From: Clarkia xantiana subsp. parviflora
Lineage: Eukaryota > Streptophyta > Magnoliopsida > Myrtales > Onagraceae
DNA: 64,000 nucleotides
Assembly (NCBI GenBank): GCA_036873135.1
Contig: JAPTYO010000013.1
Span: 19,279,901-19,343,900 of the forward strand
Reading direction: 5' to 3'
Positions within the stretch are counted from its first letter, which is position 1, and each line of letters opens with the position of its first letter. The notes beneath the pieces were generated by a model, which had not been told where the DNA came from, searched no databases, and saw only the letters and a program-made list of their open reading frames with translations. Below are positions 11,033 to 23,058 of the stretch, piece after piece. A program made the translations under genes and the position numbers.

Positions 11033-12388
11033 AGGGAAGACAGCAATTTGTGCCTCCAAGGCAGCAACAGACATAGCAGGATGCCAGGGCATACACCCCC
11101 ATGGGGGCAGATAGACAGGCAAGACCTCCAAGGAGGCATGGATTCAACCAAGTACCCCAACAGGGACATACACCGCACTAAGGGAGGACATACATGCCAG
11201 ACCAACAAGGATATAGGAGTTCCAACATCCACCCTGGCAATGTACACATACAGTCCGTATCACTACAGACATGACTAAGGGACATACCAAGGAAAGCTCA
11301 AAGGGAGGGACATAGTCCCAACAACACAACAAGGCAACCACCTACCCATGATACAGCACAACAGATCCAAACCCCTTGTGCATGACAACCCTTGGCACAC
11401 ATCCCCCTAGGACAGGGGAGGAGTTGAAAAGACAAGGATTTGAACAGGGGACTCATAGAGTACCACACCACGTCAGCACATAGCTACTACAATGGGAAGC
11501 CTCATGGAGAGACATAGTAGAGTGAGATCGCACATAGCATACATGAAGGATACACCTCCACATAGTCCACCTTGCAAGGATGCGACCTTATATTCCTCAA
11601 GTGGAAGAAATACACACAGACTAACAGAGGAAAACAATTACATTACCAAGGAAGCAGGGGATATCAACACCCCACACCCATATCCTTCCCATATCCTCTT
11701 ATTTAATTTAACTGCATAACAAGTCAACTCCCTAAAAGGGGTAGATTTTGATACTTGATATCAACATGTTTTCCAAGAATGACCATACCGGACGCCTTCG
11801 GGCTCCGTGATATATATATACACAGGTGGACCACTAGAAGAATCAGTAAAAGGCCGTCGCCAATCAAGAGATGCACAAGCAACAGATTCCTCAATCCCAA
11901 AGAACACCTATAAGGTCAAGTTTCTGGGAAAGATCACAAGATGGAAGGCTCACTTACAAAAATAAGTTGAGCACTCCCAACATCCTATAGAGGAACTACC
12001 ATGAAGGTCACAAATGATTACCCCTACTACAACCTTCCACTAAGCATCCTAGGGCCAAGCCCGTCAAAGGATCCCATCTGGCATTGGTATGCAAGGGGGG
12101 CACCAGTCACAACATGCCCTCCCCACAAACGCCCATTAGCACAAGATGGGGTAGCCGCGAACACATCCCTCCAAAAATGGAGGAAACCATATCACATGGG
12201 TAACACCCACCATCAGAGGCAAACACCTCCAGCGGATCTTTATGATTTCACAAAATAGCCAGGAGATACAACTACACTTAGAAAGCTCATCCCAGATAAT
12301 GGAATACACCTCCATCAAAAACCCTCAAGGACACCAAGCCTAGCAAAGGAAGAACGGTGACACCATCATCAAGCTTTTAAAAAGGGAT
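11033..12388 (+). other. Element C interior without recognisable genes
   Basis: This is purine- and A-rich DNA with short open frames only. No domain is recognisable on either strand. It lies where gag would be expected in a complete relative. Confidence 0.5.
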
Positions 12389-12619
12389 ATGGAAAACATA
12401 GTATTTCCACACAATGATATGTTAGTCATAAGAGAGGGAATCACCAACTTTGACATGAAGAGAACCATAGTACATGAAGGGAGTCCGTCAGACATCTCCC
12501 ATGACCAACCATTGATGATATTAGAGAAGAGTCAGGCATACCTAATACCAAAGGACCCCCTACTAGTAAAGGTGGTCAGAACATCAACACACCCATTAGG
12601 GACACGGCACTACAAATGA
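12389..12619 (+). pseudogene. Element C decayed retropepsin segment
   Basis: The 76-residue reading contains PHNDMLVIREGITNFDMKR followed by TIVHEGSPSDI. In element F the active protease region reads PHDDALVVTLDVDGFEMKR followed by ILIDGGSSSDI. The alignment covers about 30 residues, including the catalytic site, where the aspartate of the DGG/DGS triad has become histidine (VHEGS). This is the clearest evidence that C descends from a Tat-type gypsy element and that its enzyme is dead. RT and integrase are not visible downstream. Confidence 0.6.
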
Positions 12620-14440
12620 ACCAGGAATAAGGATGGAACACATATCCTTAAAAGTATCCTTACAAGTATCCTTGCATTTATTCTTGCAAAAATAAACTCC
12701 GTAGATAAAGAGGTTATCTAATAGATGACTATGTCTCTGTTCTCAAAATATGATCCTAACCCGGAGATCCTTGGACTCCGTATTATATATGCAATGAATA
12801 ACATGTTCATCAAAGATAGGTACACGAAGATTCAAGACAGCGCCATAAAGATTAGGCGCATACCTCTACCAAGTACGACACATTTGAGTGTTCATAAACA
12901 CTCCCTCGCCGTCGCACAAGAAAGAAAGGCAGCCAAGGATACAAGTCCTAACAAAACAAACATCGGTAGAAAATTCGGTCATTGAAGTCATGCACCAAGA
13001 GAGAAACTCTAAAGATGCAAGATTAGCAAAAGAGATAGTGCAACAACTAGAGTGTGAAAAAGGAGATACATCTCCTATCAAGAGCCTTAAGGCAGGATAA
13101 TAGTTCTACAAGATCAACCAAAGAAGAGCTCAAAAGCTTGGGGAGTAAGGTTTCAAGATTGACCCTCACACTAGACGCACATCCCGATCAACCACCTTGT
13201 CTGCAAATGATAAGACATTTGACTCTGGCATCCCATCAAGAGGAGAACCCCGATAAAAGGGGCACTAGAAAAATATCCCGCCTTTAAGGCCATACGACGA
13301 ATACATGATGAATGAAGGTTATGAAAAAACAAAAAAGGAGGGACTTGTCAGCTCAACACACCTCAAACACGTATACGTACGCAACACAAATGCAGCCCCT
13401 AATGAAGTCATCCAACAAGGAATAGCCAATACAGGGGTAAAACCATAGAAAATCATGCAGCATCACCGGCAAACCTAAAGAAAAACGCCCTTTTTAGATT
13501 CAAGTCCTAATGCAAAGGAAGACTATAATCAACATTCAAGGTGGGAGGAGCATGACCAATGTGACACCCCCTAAAGGCATTGAAGAATACTCCAATGTGA
13601 AGGAAAAGGAAAACCACACTAAGTGCCACAACACTCCAAGAAGATTATCACAGCCCGGTCAGACCTCCCCATGCACGAGCAAAGAGCATGGATTAGATTG
13701 ACTAGTCTGAAACACACCTACGAGATTAACAACTCAAGACGCCATTCTATGAGAGAGCTTTTCAACCTAAAACACAAGGAAGGGGGGGAAAGAATTTACA
13801 AGCACCCCTAGGATACAAACAGTGCCACATCCTAGTTATCAAGAGAATGAAATCCACCCCCACCCACCCAAAGCAAAAGCTCTTCCACCCAACCTCCAAA
13901 GACACATCCGACAAAGGCACCATCCAAACCATGCCTATGACTGAAACAAGCAAGCATGAGAAAGAGTAAATCCTACAAGGGACACTCATCGCATTCAAAC
14001 AAGCAGACAAGGGAGCCCCGAGCATAAGGGGTACCCAACCAAGAAAATGAACGAGGGGCCTTCAACGGCCAAATATGAAAGGCGGTGTGACCACCAAGCA
14101 ACTTGGGGGGCACCAAACGAATAAGTGCTTGGTAGTCCACCTAAGTGTAAAAGAAGAGATTAGAGGCAGAAGATCACAAGAACATGCAATACCACTTTTC
14201 CTAGAAGAGGTCACATAAAAGGAAAACATCATCAACTCCCTATACGAACTCGTCCTAAGTTGGCAACACACAAACATCGCCCTCGAGAGGTGATCTCCCA
14301 CATTGAAGGAAAAGCGTGGTAGCATGCAATATCATAGAAGGAAAAGTCAAGTAAAGACTCGAAAAGCATACCAAAAATGCACCATACATGAGAAGGGACA
14401 CAAGATAAGGTAATATTATGAGCCCTCCGGGAGCCAATCC
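12620..14440 (+). other. Element C interior, non-coding
   Basis: Only short frames of no recognised family are present. A stretch near 12730-12800 weakly repeats one near 11765-11830, which suggests old internal duplication. RT and integrase, expected here in an autonomous relative, are missing. Confidence 0.5.
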
Positions 14441-14449
14441 CGCGAACAC

Positions 14450-15270
14450 ATTCGACGCCCCCAAGAGCGTATCTTGAGAGTAGTTCTAAAACTACGAACC
14501 CTGTGCCCTCCGGGAGCCTATCCCGCGAACAGATTCGACGCCCCCAAGAGCGTATCTTGAGAGTAGTTTTTATACTACGATCTTCGACGCCCCCAAGAGC
14601 GTATCTTGAGAGTAGTGTTCATACTACGACCTTCGACGCCCCCAAGAGCGTATCTTGAGAGTAGTTTATACACTACGACCTTCGACGCACCAAGAGCGTA
14701 TCTTGAGAGTGGTTTCCAAAAACTACGAATTTCGACGCCCCCAAGAGCGTATCTTGAGAGTAGTGTTCATACTACGACCTTCGACGCCCCCAAGAGCGTA
14801 TCTTGAGAGTAGTTTATACACTACGACCTTCGACGCACCAAGAGCGTATCTTGAGAGTGGTTTCCAAAAACTACGAATTTCGACGCCCCCAGGAGCGTAT
14901 CTTGAGGTATATTTGCAACCTACCAGATTCGACGCCCCCAAGAGCGTATCTTGAGGTAGAAAAAACACTACCAGTTCGACGCCCCCAAGAGCGTATCTTG
15001 AGGTAGATTTCAAACTACCAGTTCGACGCCTACCAGGAGCGTATCTTTGGTCTAACCTGAGCCCTCCGGGAGCCTATCCTGTGAAACGTTAAGTGCCGTC
15101 CGAGAGCCTGTCTCGTGAACAGATTTTGACACCCGTCAAGAACGTATCGGTGGACTAACCTGTGCCCTCCGGGAGCCTATCCTGTGAAACGTTAAGTGCC
15201 ATCCGAGAGCCTGTCTCGTGAACAGTTTTCGACGCCTACCAAGAGCGTATCTTTGGTCTAACAGTACAAC
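14450..15270 (+). repeat. Tandem repeat field 1 in element C (about 49-bp unit)
   Basis: About thirteen copies of a unit beginning TTCGACGCCCCCAAGAGCGT run through the field. Each continues with a variable half that is itself partly palindromic (TAGTTTATACACTA, TAGTGTTCATACTA). A second motif, GCCCTCCGGGAGCCTATCC, is interspersed at about 14420, 14503, 15061 and 15164. Blocks of several units are repeated as a set (about 14590-14710 and 14740-14860). Confidence 0.92.
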
Positions 15271-15900
15271 GTATACCGTGTAAGGGGTATCAGAAGAGAT
15301 CATCACACCATACTGAGAAGGATCCCATGAGAAGATAATTGCAAAGTAAAGTTGTATAAAGAACACATAATGTTTTTTCTTGATGAGATAGCAGGTATGA
15401 TGTGAAGGAAAGCACAAAAGAAAGATAAAGAAAGGAAAGCATATTCAAGGGAGAAGTCCATGACCAAAGGATCATATACAGAAGCACAAGAGGTTATCAT
15501 GAAAAGTAACGAGTTATCCTACCACCCATATCACAAGTCAAGAGAAGTATCTCAAAGGAACCCAACACCACCAAGAAGGATAGCAAAGACATGAAATCAG
15601 AAGGTCAAAGCTCTCAAAATAAGCTCGACCCATCAAGAAGAGAATTGCCTTACAAGTCACACAAATCAACCTCCGACAAATATTATTGTCATACATGTCG
15701 CCCTCGCGTGACCTATGCTCGTATCAGACTTGAACATCGTCAAGCACAACTCATGAAGGAGACATCTAAAGAGCATAAAAGATACAACATCCGACAAGAC
15801 GAGACATCGGGACCTAACCCAACAAACATAGCCTACACAAAAGGCAACTATAGCAATGAAGGCTCTCCAATGAGAAAGGAATACTAAAGCACAACTCCAT
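15271..15900 (+). other. Element C interior between repeat fields
   Basis: This is A- and G-rich, non-coding sequence. No domain is recognisable on either strand. It sits between two tandem-repeat fields. Confidence 0.4.
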
Positions 15901-15904
15901 ACAT

Positions 15905-16165
15905 CGTGATGTGGCTATCATGTCCACATACACTGAAGTGGCTATCATGTCCACATACCTTGAGGTGGCTATCATGTCCACATACACTGAAGTGGCTATC
16001 ATGTCCACATAACTTGAAGTGGCTATCATGTCCACATACCTTGAAGTGGCTATCACGTCCACATACCCTGAACTGGCTATCATGTCCACACACTACAGAA
16101 GGGCTATCACTCCGACACATCACGAAGTGGCTATCACGTCCACATACCCCGAAGTGATTATCATG
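15905..16165 (+). repeat. Tandem repeat field 2 in element C (about 27-bp unit)
   Basis: Nine to ten copies of GTGGCTATCATGTCCACATA plus a short variable tail (CCTTGAA, CACTGAA and similar). The unit length is a multiple of three, so long open frames arise on both strands. These are products of the repeat and not evidence for a gene. Confidence 0.93.
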
Positions 16166-16481
16166 GCAGCACATCATAAAACATCTGTCAAAGACATGAA
16201 TTGTAAAGACACCACCCCGACCACGAACATCAAAAGGCTACGCCTAGCCCTAGGAGTAGGTTCAAGAAAAAGGGAAAAACAACACCCTTCGTACGCTCAT
16301 CAAAGGTAGGCACTTATATTTCAACCCACTGGGTGATATTAGGAAGGAGACGTCCTCATTATGAAGACAACCTCCATATCTCACGAAATCAACCATGAAG
16401 CAAAGAATCACGACAAGCACTATTGAAGGGCATATAACAAAACGATCCCCACAACGATCACAACTACGATACTAGTAGAGG

Positions 16482-17260
16482 CTAACTCAAGAGCAGTCTC
16501 CACCAAACTCCAAAGCAAGAATTCGCTATCTTAATCAGAGCCATGGCAAGAGAAAGGAACCTCAATGAAAGGTGATGATCACACCCATCACCAAAAGAAA
16601 AATCTTCAACGCAGGGGTTAATAACATAACCCATAGGAAAGACAAAAACACCTTCAAAAGTCGTCAAATCTACATGAAGATGAAATAAACTTGAGACTCG
16701 GCCCCTCGGCTGGGGGGCAGGGGATATAGAAGAGACATCAAGACCTATGATCACCCCATCGCCAGCCACAGGTTGTTTCCTTTGGTCTAGCAAAGAGGTC
16801 GCCTCTTCAACCACTACCTCCTTATCAGGGGAGGGAGTCAGCAAGGGGGCACTTGAAGGAGAGCCTCTCGCGGTTTCCTTCTCCTTGGCAGCCGAGGGCC
16901 CGACCTCAGAGTCAGGTTTCCGCGCCTCGGATTTAGATTGACTTGAACTCTCACCCACCACAAGAACCATTCGGTAACCAGGGAAGAACGCTCTAACAAC
17001 AAGAAGGAAGCAGCATGAGAACAATCATAAGTATATCACAAAGAAAAGAGAAGGGAAAAAGAACATACTGGAAGCATTAGCAGCCACCCCTGACTTAGAA
17101 AATTTCCAGGCCTGATAAACAGAACTAGAGGGTCCTTCCCTCTCATCTGATTCAACGGACGGTCAGATTTGGTCTGACTACCTTGGAAAACGATCTTCAA
17201 GGTCTCCCTGTCTGAAGAAGAAAGCTTCCCAAAAAGTGAGTCATCTATACGAGCAACCAA
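16482..17260 (-). pseudogene. Possible antisense coding remnant in element C
   Basis: Two minus-strand open frames (17260-17036 and 17024-16482) lie between the repeat fields and the 3' LTR. The second has a protein-like, charged and serine-rich stretch (ESSSQSKSEARKPDSEVG, then DKEVVVEEATSLL). Element F carries a spliced antisense gene in the equivalent place, so these may be its decayed counterpart. No residue-level similarity to the F protein is clear to me. They could be chance. Confidence 0.3.
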
Positions 17261-18368
17261 CGCAAAGATTGACCCTTACTCATGGAGGGGCGAGATACGC
17301 CTACTACGGGGGCAACCTTAACACCAAGGGAAGAGGGCGAACTTTTAGTTTCCCCAAATGGAGCAACGCTCCAGCACATCCGAAGGAAGGGTCAACCCTT
17401 AACACATGTCAATAGACCCCTTCGCTCGCGGCGGTAAGAAGAAAGCCTGTAAGCTTTTTCACCCTCACTTTTATGGGGAACAAATTGCAGGGTAAAGGTC
17501 AAGAACTATACACACGCTCCAACGAATGAAGGAAAAATGTTACACGTGCCGAAGGTCGAGGTTAATGGACAATGCTCACGCTAGTACGAGGGAGGCGGAA
17601 CGTTGTGTCCCATTGAGTGGCAGAGTTCCCACCCTCAAGTAAAGGAGAGGTCTATGCTCTCACCTTTGCGATTATGCTCATATTCATGATTAACATCTAC
17701 AGGTACATCAATGTCATCACTCATGCTCATACTCACAACCCGTCCATGCATACATACATGTTCATGCTTGCACTCATATGCATGCTCACATACACACTCC
17801 CATGTGTTCAAACATTTAGACGTCCAGGCACGTGGCCGCCATATATTCATGCATACATTCATGACTACAATCGCAGCATGTCTCCACTCACTCCCATCCT
17901 TATGTTCCTACTTGCATGTATGCTAGTACACATCCTCATGTTCATGATATGTCCATGTTCACTCCTAGTTAACATCCTAGGTGTATTTTCTAGTATCCCA
18001 TACTTAGAAAAATTTCGGACCAAAATTGAAGTTTTTCTTCACTTAGACTTATCCCGGCATGAAATTGAAGCATAAGTCACTTAGTTGCATTCATATTGCA
18101 TTCCTATGTGAACATGTATTCTTTGAGTATACGCCTGCGGCAAAGATAGGTTTATTACTCCCACCTCAGACGGACACGTGCCTAGGCACACGTCCGTACT
18201 ACTCTGACGTTTACAATTCCTCTATCTCATAAGACAGGGGGCAGAGTCAGAGGCACGCATCCATGGGTAAGCAAGCATTCAGACAAAGAAGGTAAAACCC
18301 CGGTTTCAAATTGCGCGTGTCATACCATCCTGAAATAGAGTCAATCAAGGGTTAGGCCATTGGTTGAC
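17261..18368 (+). other. Element C 3' untranslated region
   Basis: No gene is visible. A CAT-rich low-complexity tract lies at about 17690-17960. The last 70 bp (about 18300-18370) match the internal flank of element D at 63380-63460 in opposite orientation, so this tail is shared between the two families. Confidence 0.6.
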
Positions 18369-18379
18369 TCGGGGGCATG
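18369..18379 (+). promoter_or_regulatory. Element C polypurine tract
   Basis: The G-rich run CGGGGGCATG lies directly before the 3' LTR. Equivalent G-rich runs precede the 3' LTRs of D (CAGGGGCACG) and F (TTGGGGGCAAA). Confidence 0.75.
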
Positions 18380-19447
18380 TGATGGATATACGCCCAATTT
18401 GAACCCGTTGACTTCCGAATCGCTTTATTTTTATCACCCCGTTAATGATTGTAAATCGAAACTTCAACCCGAACCCTTCGCGAAAACACCAACGGCTCGG
18501 ACGAGGCACGAGGCCGAAGCGCTCGTCCGGCCGAGTCAGACTCGCCTAGGTGAGGTTGGGTGGCCACACCCGACCTCCCCTAGGGGAGATCGGGTCAGCC
18601 AACCCGATCTCCCCTAGGGGAGATCGGGTGGACCAACCCGATCTCTCCTAGGAGAGATCGGGTCAGCCAACCCGATCTCTCCTAGGAGAGATCGGGTCGG
18701 CCAACCCGATCTCCCCTAGGGGGGATGGGGTTGGCCAACCCCATCCTCCCTAGGAGGGGTTGGGTGCCCTCACCCAACCCCTACCCCTGGGGGTCAGATT
18801 TCTCCTCCCCCCAAGGGCCCCGGCACCATTTTCGGACTCCCACACTCGGTCCACTCCGCCTACCTTCTCCGAATCCTAAGGTCTTAATTATGTGCTTAAA
18901 GGTTAATTAATTGTGTTTAAAGGTTAACGATGTCATTAAGCCACCTTAATGACACCGTTGGCTATAAATACCCCACCTTCACAACTCATTTGAGGATCTT
19001 GGCAAGTGGCACAATTTTGCTCTGACATCTCTCTAGCTTTATCTCTCTAAAACCGTACTGACTTAGGCATCGGAGAGGGTTCATCAGGCACCACCCCCCC
19101 CCCCCCCTCTGTGCCTGGTATTGCCCCTCTTGCAGGGTAGCAAGGAGAAGAGAGCCATGGAAGCAGAAGAGCATAGAGCAGTAGGACAAGCCCCAGGGGT
19201 AAGAAGTACAAGCCTCAGGAGGTCAGAAGGAGAGAAGGAAAGGAGGTCAGAAGGAGAGAAGAGAAGGACACATATCAGAACGACTACCCCAAGAGAGTAT
19301 AAGGGCAGGGATCAGAACGACTATCCCAAGGGAGTATAAGGGCACGGATCAGAACGACTAGTCCTAGGAGCACTGAACCCGACATTTCATTAGTGGGAGA
19401 TAAATTCTAGATTGACGACCCGTTGATCTAGACTTTATAACCTAACA
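18380..19447 (+). repeat. Element C 3' LTR (1068 bp)
   Basis: It matches the 5' LTR apart from three length changes (plus 7, plus 34 and plus 5 bp) and two substitutions seen at about 19157 and 19426. The TATA box is at 18963-18970. It ends CCTAACA and is followed by the duplicated atatc. Confidence 0.95.
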
Positions 19448-19452
19448 ATATC
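19448..19452. repeat. Element C target-site duplication, right copy (atatc)
   Basis: This is the partner of 9389-9393. It lies directly after the CA end of the right LTR. Confidence 0.93.
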
Positions 19453-20398
19453 CTTTTAGAATCCTTCGGCAATCGTCTAAATTTGGCAAATAGTTCTCGA
19501 TCATTGGCTATGTGGTCCGTTGCACCTGAGTCAAGATTCCAAGACGGATTTGTGTAAGTTAACATGACAGTTGAGAAAACTAAGGCTTCCTCTACATAAC
19601 CAAATTCGCATACATTCTCAGGATGCAATCTGTTGGAACCTGCACCATCGCTTATTCGGCGTGGGCTGGAGTTCCCGCAAACTATCTCAGATTTTAATCT
19701 GGGACTGCCTTGTTTAGGTGAAGTCAACGTTTTACCGTCGACTGCCTATTGTTTCTTTCCTTTGTTCCTGAATGTTCTTTTCTTGCGGCCAGCTTGTCCT
19801 GTGGATTTCGGTTCATTCGTTACCGATTTTAATCGAGCCTGTTCCATCTCAATTATTTTCAGGACAGATGCAATATCAAGTACGGAACTGCTGACAGTCA
19901 ATATAGCCTTGGTTGCTCTCCAAGACTTCGAGAGGATCCCTATTATGGCCTGAATTTTATCCCATTCAGCCATCTGACTGTCATATTCCAATGGCTTAAT
20001 AGGCGAAGGAGGTCGTATACTTTTTCAAGTATACTTTTACTGTTGTTGTTCAGACAGGTTTCTAATGTTGGTATAAGTGGGTGCAGTGTAACTTCCATGC
20101 CACTTCCATATTTCAGAAAGAGGGCATCCCAGATGTCCTTTGTCGTCGGATCATCCTTATAGCGGACATAGAAATCTTCTGACATTTCCGACAGTATCAG
20201 CTCCTTTGCTTTCTTGTCATCTTGCTCCCACTTAAAGTGGGCAAATGCCAGATCTTTGGTGAGTCCAACATTTGGGTAATTCATGGTTATTTGTATGTGG
20301 TCACACAGACCTTGTGCTTCCAAAATCGTAATGACATGTTTGCTCCACGAGTCATAATTCGTCTCAACTAATAGCTCAGATTTATATGATAATGACAT
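19453..20398 (-). pseudogene. gag: Element B gag and protease remnant
   Basis: The minus-strand frame from 20398 has the copia gag pattern (NYDSWSKHVITILEAQG, then KDIWDALFLKYG). It changes frame near 19990 and continues with KIQAIIGILSKSWRATKAIL and a basic segment. The protease starts with SWNLDSGATDHIAND (about 19540), containing the catalytic DSGA. The reading is cut at 19452 by element C and resumes at 9388. At least one frameshift and stops make it non-functional. It is the N-terminal half of the polyprotein whose C-terminal half is at 6110-9388. Confidence 0.88.
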
Positions 20399-21785
20399 CT
20401 ATTCATCGAAACAACACTAGGTTGGGAAGATAACAACATTTTGATAGAATTGCATACATCGGATTATCTATTATGATGGAACACGACGAATAGTGATTCT
20501 TCAGTCACTAAACCAAACCAACCTTCAGTAAACCGAGGAAGGGGGTGTCGTGAAAGAATTCACACTATTGTCGTTTTCAATCTAATAGATCAGTCTTTTG
20601 AAAACGGTTATTCTATTGCAAATTACCGGAACAGGAATTTTCAAATAAGCATACCCGATCTTGGCTTTCCCAAAGCCCTTATGATTTTGTAAAATTATCC
20701 GATAATTTACGCATGCATATTTACAATTATACTACATCTAGCAAATCATCATACCATGCCATAAATATCGAACACAACATGCTTACACGTCATGCGTCTA
20801 ATGTTCCTAGCATATATAATTCTACGTAAAGTAAATTATCATATGCGTTCTATCGTGAACATCCTAGCATACGCGTCAAAACATGCAATTTCCGCACATA
20901 TCATGCATAATTGGCGACTGAAATTTTCGGTTTTATAAAACATTTTGAAAATATTAAGGGCTGTTTTGCAATTCATGCTTACAATCAATCATGCGAATTT
21001 CTAGACATGGATTCTAGACACTTTCAATCAGCATAGCATGTCTATCCTATTGCGCAAACCATATATTTAAATCCCAGAGCTCAATGCTCGCAATATAATA
21101 TCCAGCTAGCTTGACTAAGTCAAGACGACAATTCTAATTATATAAAAATATATCATGCATAAAGTAAACAATTTCAAATCAGCCCACTAATTTAGTCCAG
21201 TCCCAAAAACATGCAAGTCCAAGATCCATCCCCATAATCGAAACCAGGCATTAGGGTTTTGATTGAAACCGTGTATTAAAACACAAACCCTAAGAGCACG
21301 GTTTAGGTTAATTTTAAAGTTCGAAAACATTTTGGATTTAAAATTTGACATCCTATTTTATTGAACAATTTAAAAATTTCCGAAAGTTTTAAAATTCGGT
21401 CCAAAATTTAAAATCCGGTTCAATTCGGTCTGATTTTAAAAATTCCGGTTTGGTCCGAAATGGTTCAATAAAATAAGATAGTGGTTCGGTTTATCACTCA
21501 AAAACGGTTAGGTTAGGTTTAATTTGGTTACTACGGCCCGACCCGACCCGACTAGGTCGACCCGATTAAGAAAACCCGGATTGGTTTTATTCATTCCGGT
21601 TTAGCAATTGGACCGGCCCATAAACCCTAGGGTTTGGCCGAAATATGTCTTGTGGGCTAAGTAGGGTTTTAAAGTCCACTAAAAACTTAACTTAGCCACC
21701 AAGAAATATTAATTATTTAAAATAATTTCCAATATTGCTAATATATACATGCAATTTGGCTAAAATACATATATATATATATATA
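20399..21785 (-). other. Element B 5' leader, proximal part
   Basis: This is AT-rich non-coding DNA between the gag start and the insertion point of element F. It ends in a TA repeat (about 21770-21785), into which F inserted. The leader continues at 32969-33707. Total leader length would be about 2.1 kb, long for a copia element. Confidence 0.75.
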
Positions 21786-22501
21786 TGTTGGATCACGGTG
21801 GAACTCCGGTACGGACTTTGACGGCGATCCTAGCTCCTTCGCTCCACGCAATCCTGCAAGAGGGGATAGACCGGGCGGTGACCCAGAATCCCTCTCCGAT
21901 GCTTAAATGAGTGCCCAATATGAACTGGCAAGCAATAATCTCAGAGTATGTAATTCAACCTAAATGATCTGAGGTGACCTCTTGCCCTTTTATAGACGAA
22001 GAGATGCCTCAGGTACCTGGTGAACCGTTTGGGGTGGTTAGCCCGTATCCCGCGTATCTCGGATGTGATCCCGCCTATCTAGGCCGTGATCTCGCTTATC
22101 TCGGCCACGCCCTGCGTATCTCGGCCACGCTCCGTGTATCTTAACCACGTTCCGCGTATCTCGGCCACGCCCCGCGTATCTTGGCCTTATCCTCTGATAA
22201 CGAGTCCCGACTCCCGTCGGGGACTCCAGAGTTATCTCATTGTGTCACCGCTCGGGGCCCCTCGTCATCGTGACAGGGCCAATCGTTCTCAGGGATTCGT
22301 CATCGGGGCCTACTTAAAGGCTTCTCATCGGGAGCTTCCAGCTCATCTGTCGGGATCGACTCTGTCGGGACCTTTCATCATCGGGACTCTCTTCGTCGAG
22401 ACCCTTCTCCTGGATCATCTTGACCTTCATTTGGGGCCTGGTGGGCCTGTTTGCCGTTTCCTCGCCGTTAAAGGGCCTGACGGCTGTAGTCGAACCCATC
22501 A
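21786..22501 (-). repeat. Element F 3' LTR
   Basis: On the minus strand it starts TGATGGGTTCGACTAC and ends GTGATCCAACA. A TATA box reads tataaaa near 21988-21994. The conserved module GCATCGGAGAGGG lies at about 21891-21904 and CCCCTCTTGCAGG at 21853-21865. The U3 part has drifting tandem repeats of CGCGTATCTCGGCCACG (22040-22190). Confidence 0.94.
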
Positions 22502-22520
22502 TTTGCCCCCAAGACATGAG
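22502..22520 (-). promoter_or_regulatory. Element F polypurine tract
   Basis: On the minus strand the bases before the 3' LTR read CTTGGGGGCAAA, a G-rich tract suited to plus-strand priming. Confidence 0.7.
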
Positions 22521-22884
22521 GGACATTTAGTTCGTCGTGTCTTCCAACTCCCGACCTCCCGATATTGGAATCGGGGATCTTTCCCTTGGTTTAGTCATTC
22601 ACTTATCAGTCTTCTTCTTTACGTTTCCTCAGCGTTTTGTAGATAACTGCCAAATCCCAGGGGTCTCCTCGATTCTTCAGTTCATTAAATGCAGTAGATA
22701 GTGAAACGACGTTTTCGGCCCTCGTGCCTGATTTTTCGCGCCTGTCCTTTTCTGAAAAGTGCTTTTCAGGCCGTTTCATCATTACGTCTGTTGTCCTTCT
22801 GCACGTTTCATCTCAACGGTCCAGATTAAAACTCTTCGACTTCGACGACTCGGATCGAAGTGTCCCCTCAATTGTCCTCTTCGC

Positions 22885-22892
22885 CTATAAAA
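22885..22892 (+). promoter_or_regulatory. TATA box of the antisense gene in element F
   Basis: CTATAAAA at 22885-22892 lies about 170 bp upstream of the ATG at 23059, on the strand opposite to gag-pol and between the 3' LTR and the antisense gene. About 390 bp separate it from the LTR border. The position suits an independent promoter. That it is used is inference. Confidence 0.55.
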
Positions 22893-23058
22893 CCCCAGCC
22901 ACAGGCACAGATTAATTTTTACCGTTTCCGAATTCTCAAAAGCTCTCTGCAACTTTTCTGCGAACTCAAGCTCAAGCTCTGTAATTTCGAAGGTCTTAGA
23001 GTTTCTCCGGTCATCTTTCCGGCGACGCCTCGTTCATCTCCTCAACTTCTACTTCATC

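Larger units (their letters stand above)
9394..19447 (+). mobile_element. Element C: non-autonomous Ty3/gypsy-type LTR element nested in B
   Basis: Long LTRs at 9394-10415 and 18380-19447 are flanked by atatc on both outer sides (9389-9393 and 19448-19452). A primer site resembling the F-element one follows the left LTR and a G-rich polypurine tract precedes the right one. The 8-kb interior has no intact gag, RT, RNase H or integrase, only a gag-like start and a decayed protease segment, plus long tandem-repeat fields. This is the layout of a large retrotransposon derivative that depends on proteins made elsewhere. After removing three length differences, the LTRs differ at only two positions I could find, so insertion is very recent even though the coding part decayed earlier. 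Confidence 0.92.

Noticed and set aside
10493..11341. Leucine/cysteine-rich minus-strand ORFs that look membrane-like
   Set aside because: They are the complement of a purine-rich gag-like region; composition alone explains them.
14606..15013. Repeated ORFs (PPRAYLESS and similar) on both strands
   Set aside because: They are products of the 49-bp tandem repeats in element C, with no recognisable domain.
15900..16170. Regular spaced repeats as a possible CRISPR array
   Set aside because: Units are contiguous without unique spacers, and this is plant nuclear DNA in a retrotransposon.
15814..16177. Overlapping ORFs of repeated MIATSxYVD, HDSHF and WLSCPHTLK type
   Set aside because: All are frames through a 27-bp tandem repeat whose unit is a multiple of three.
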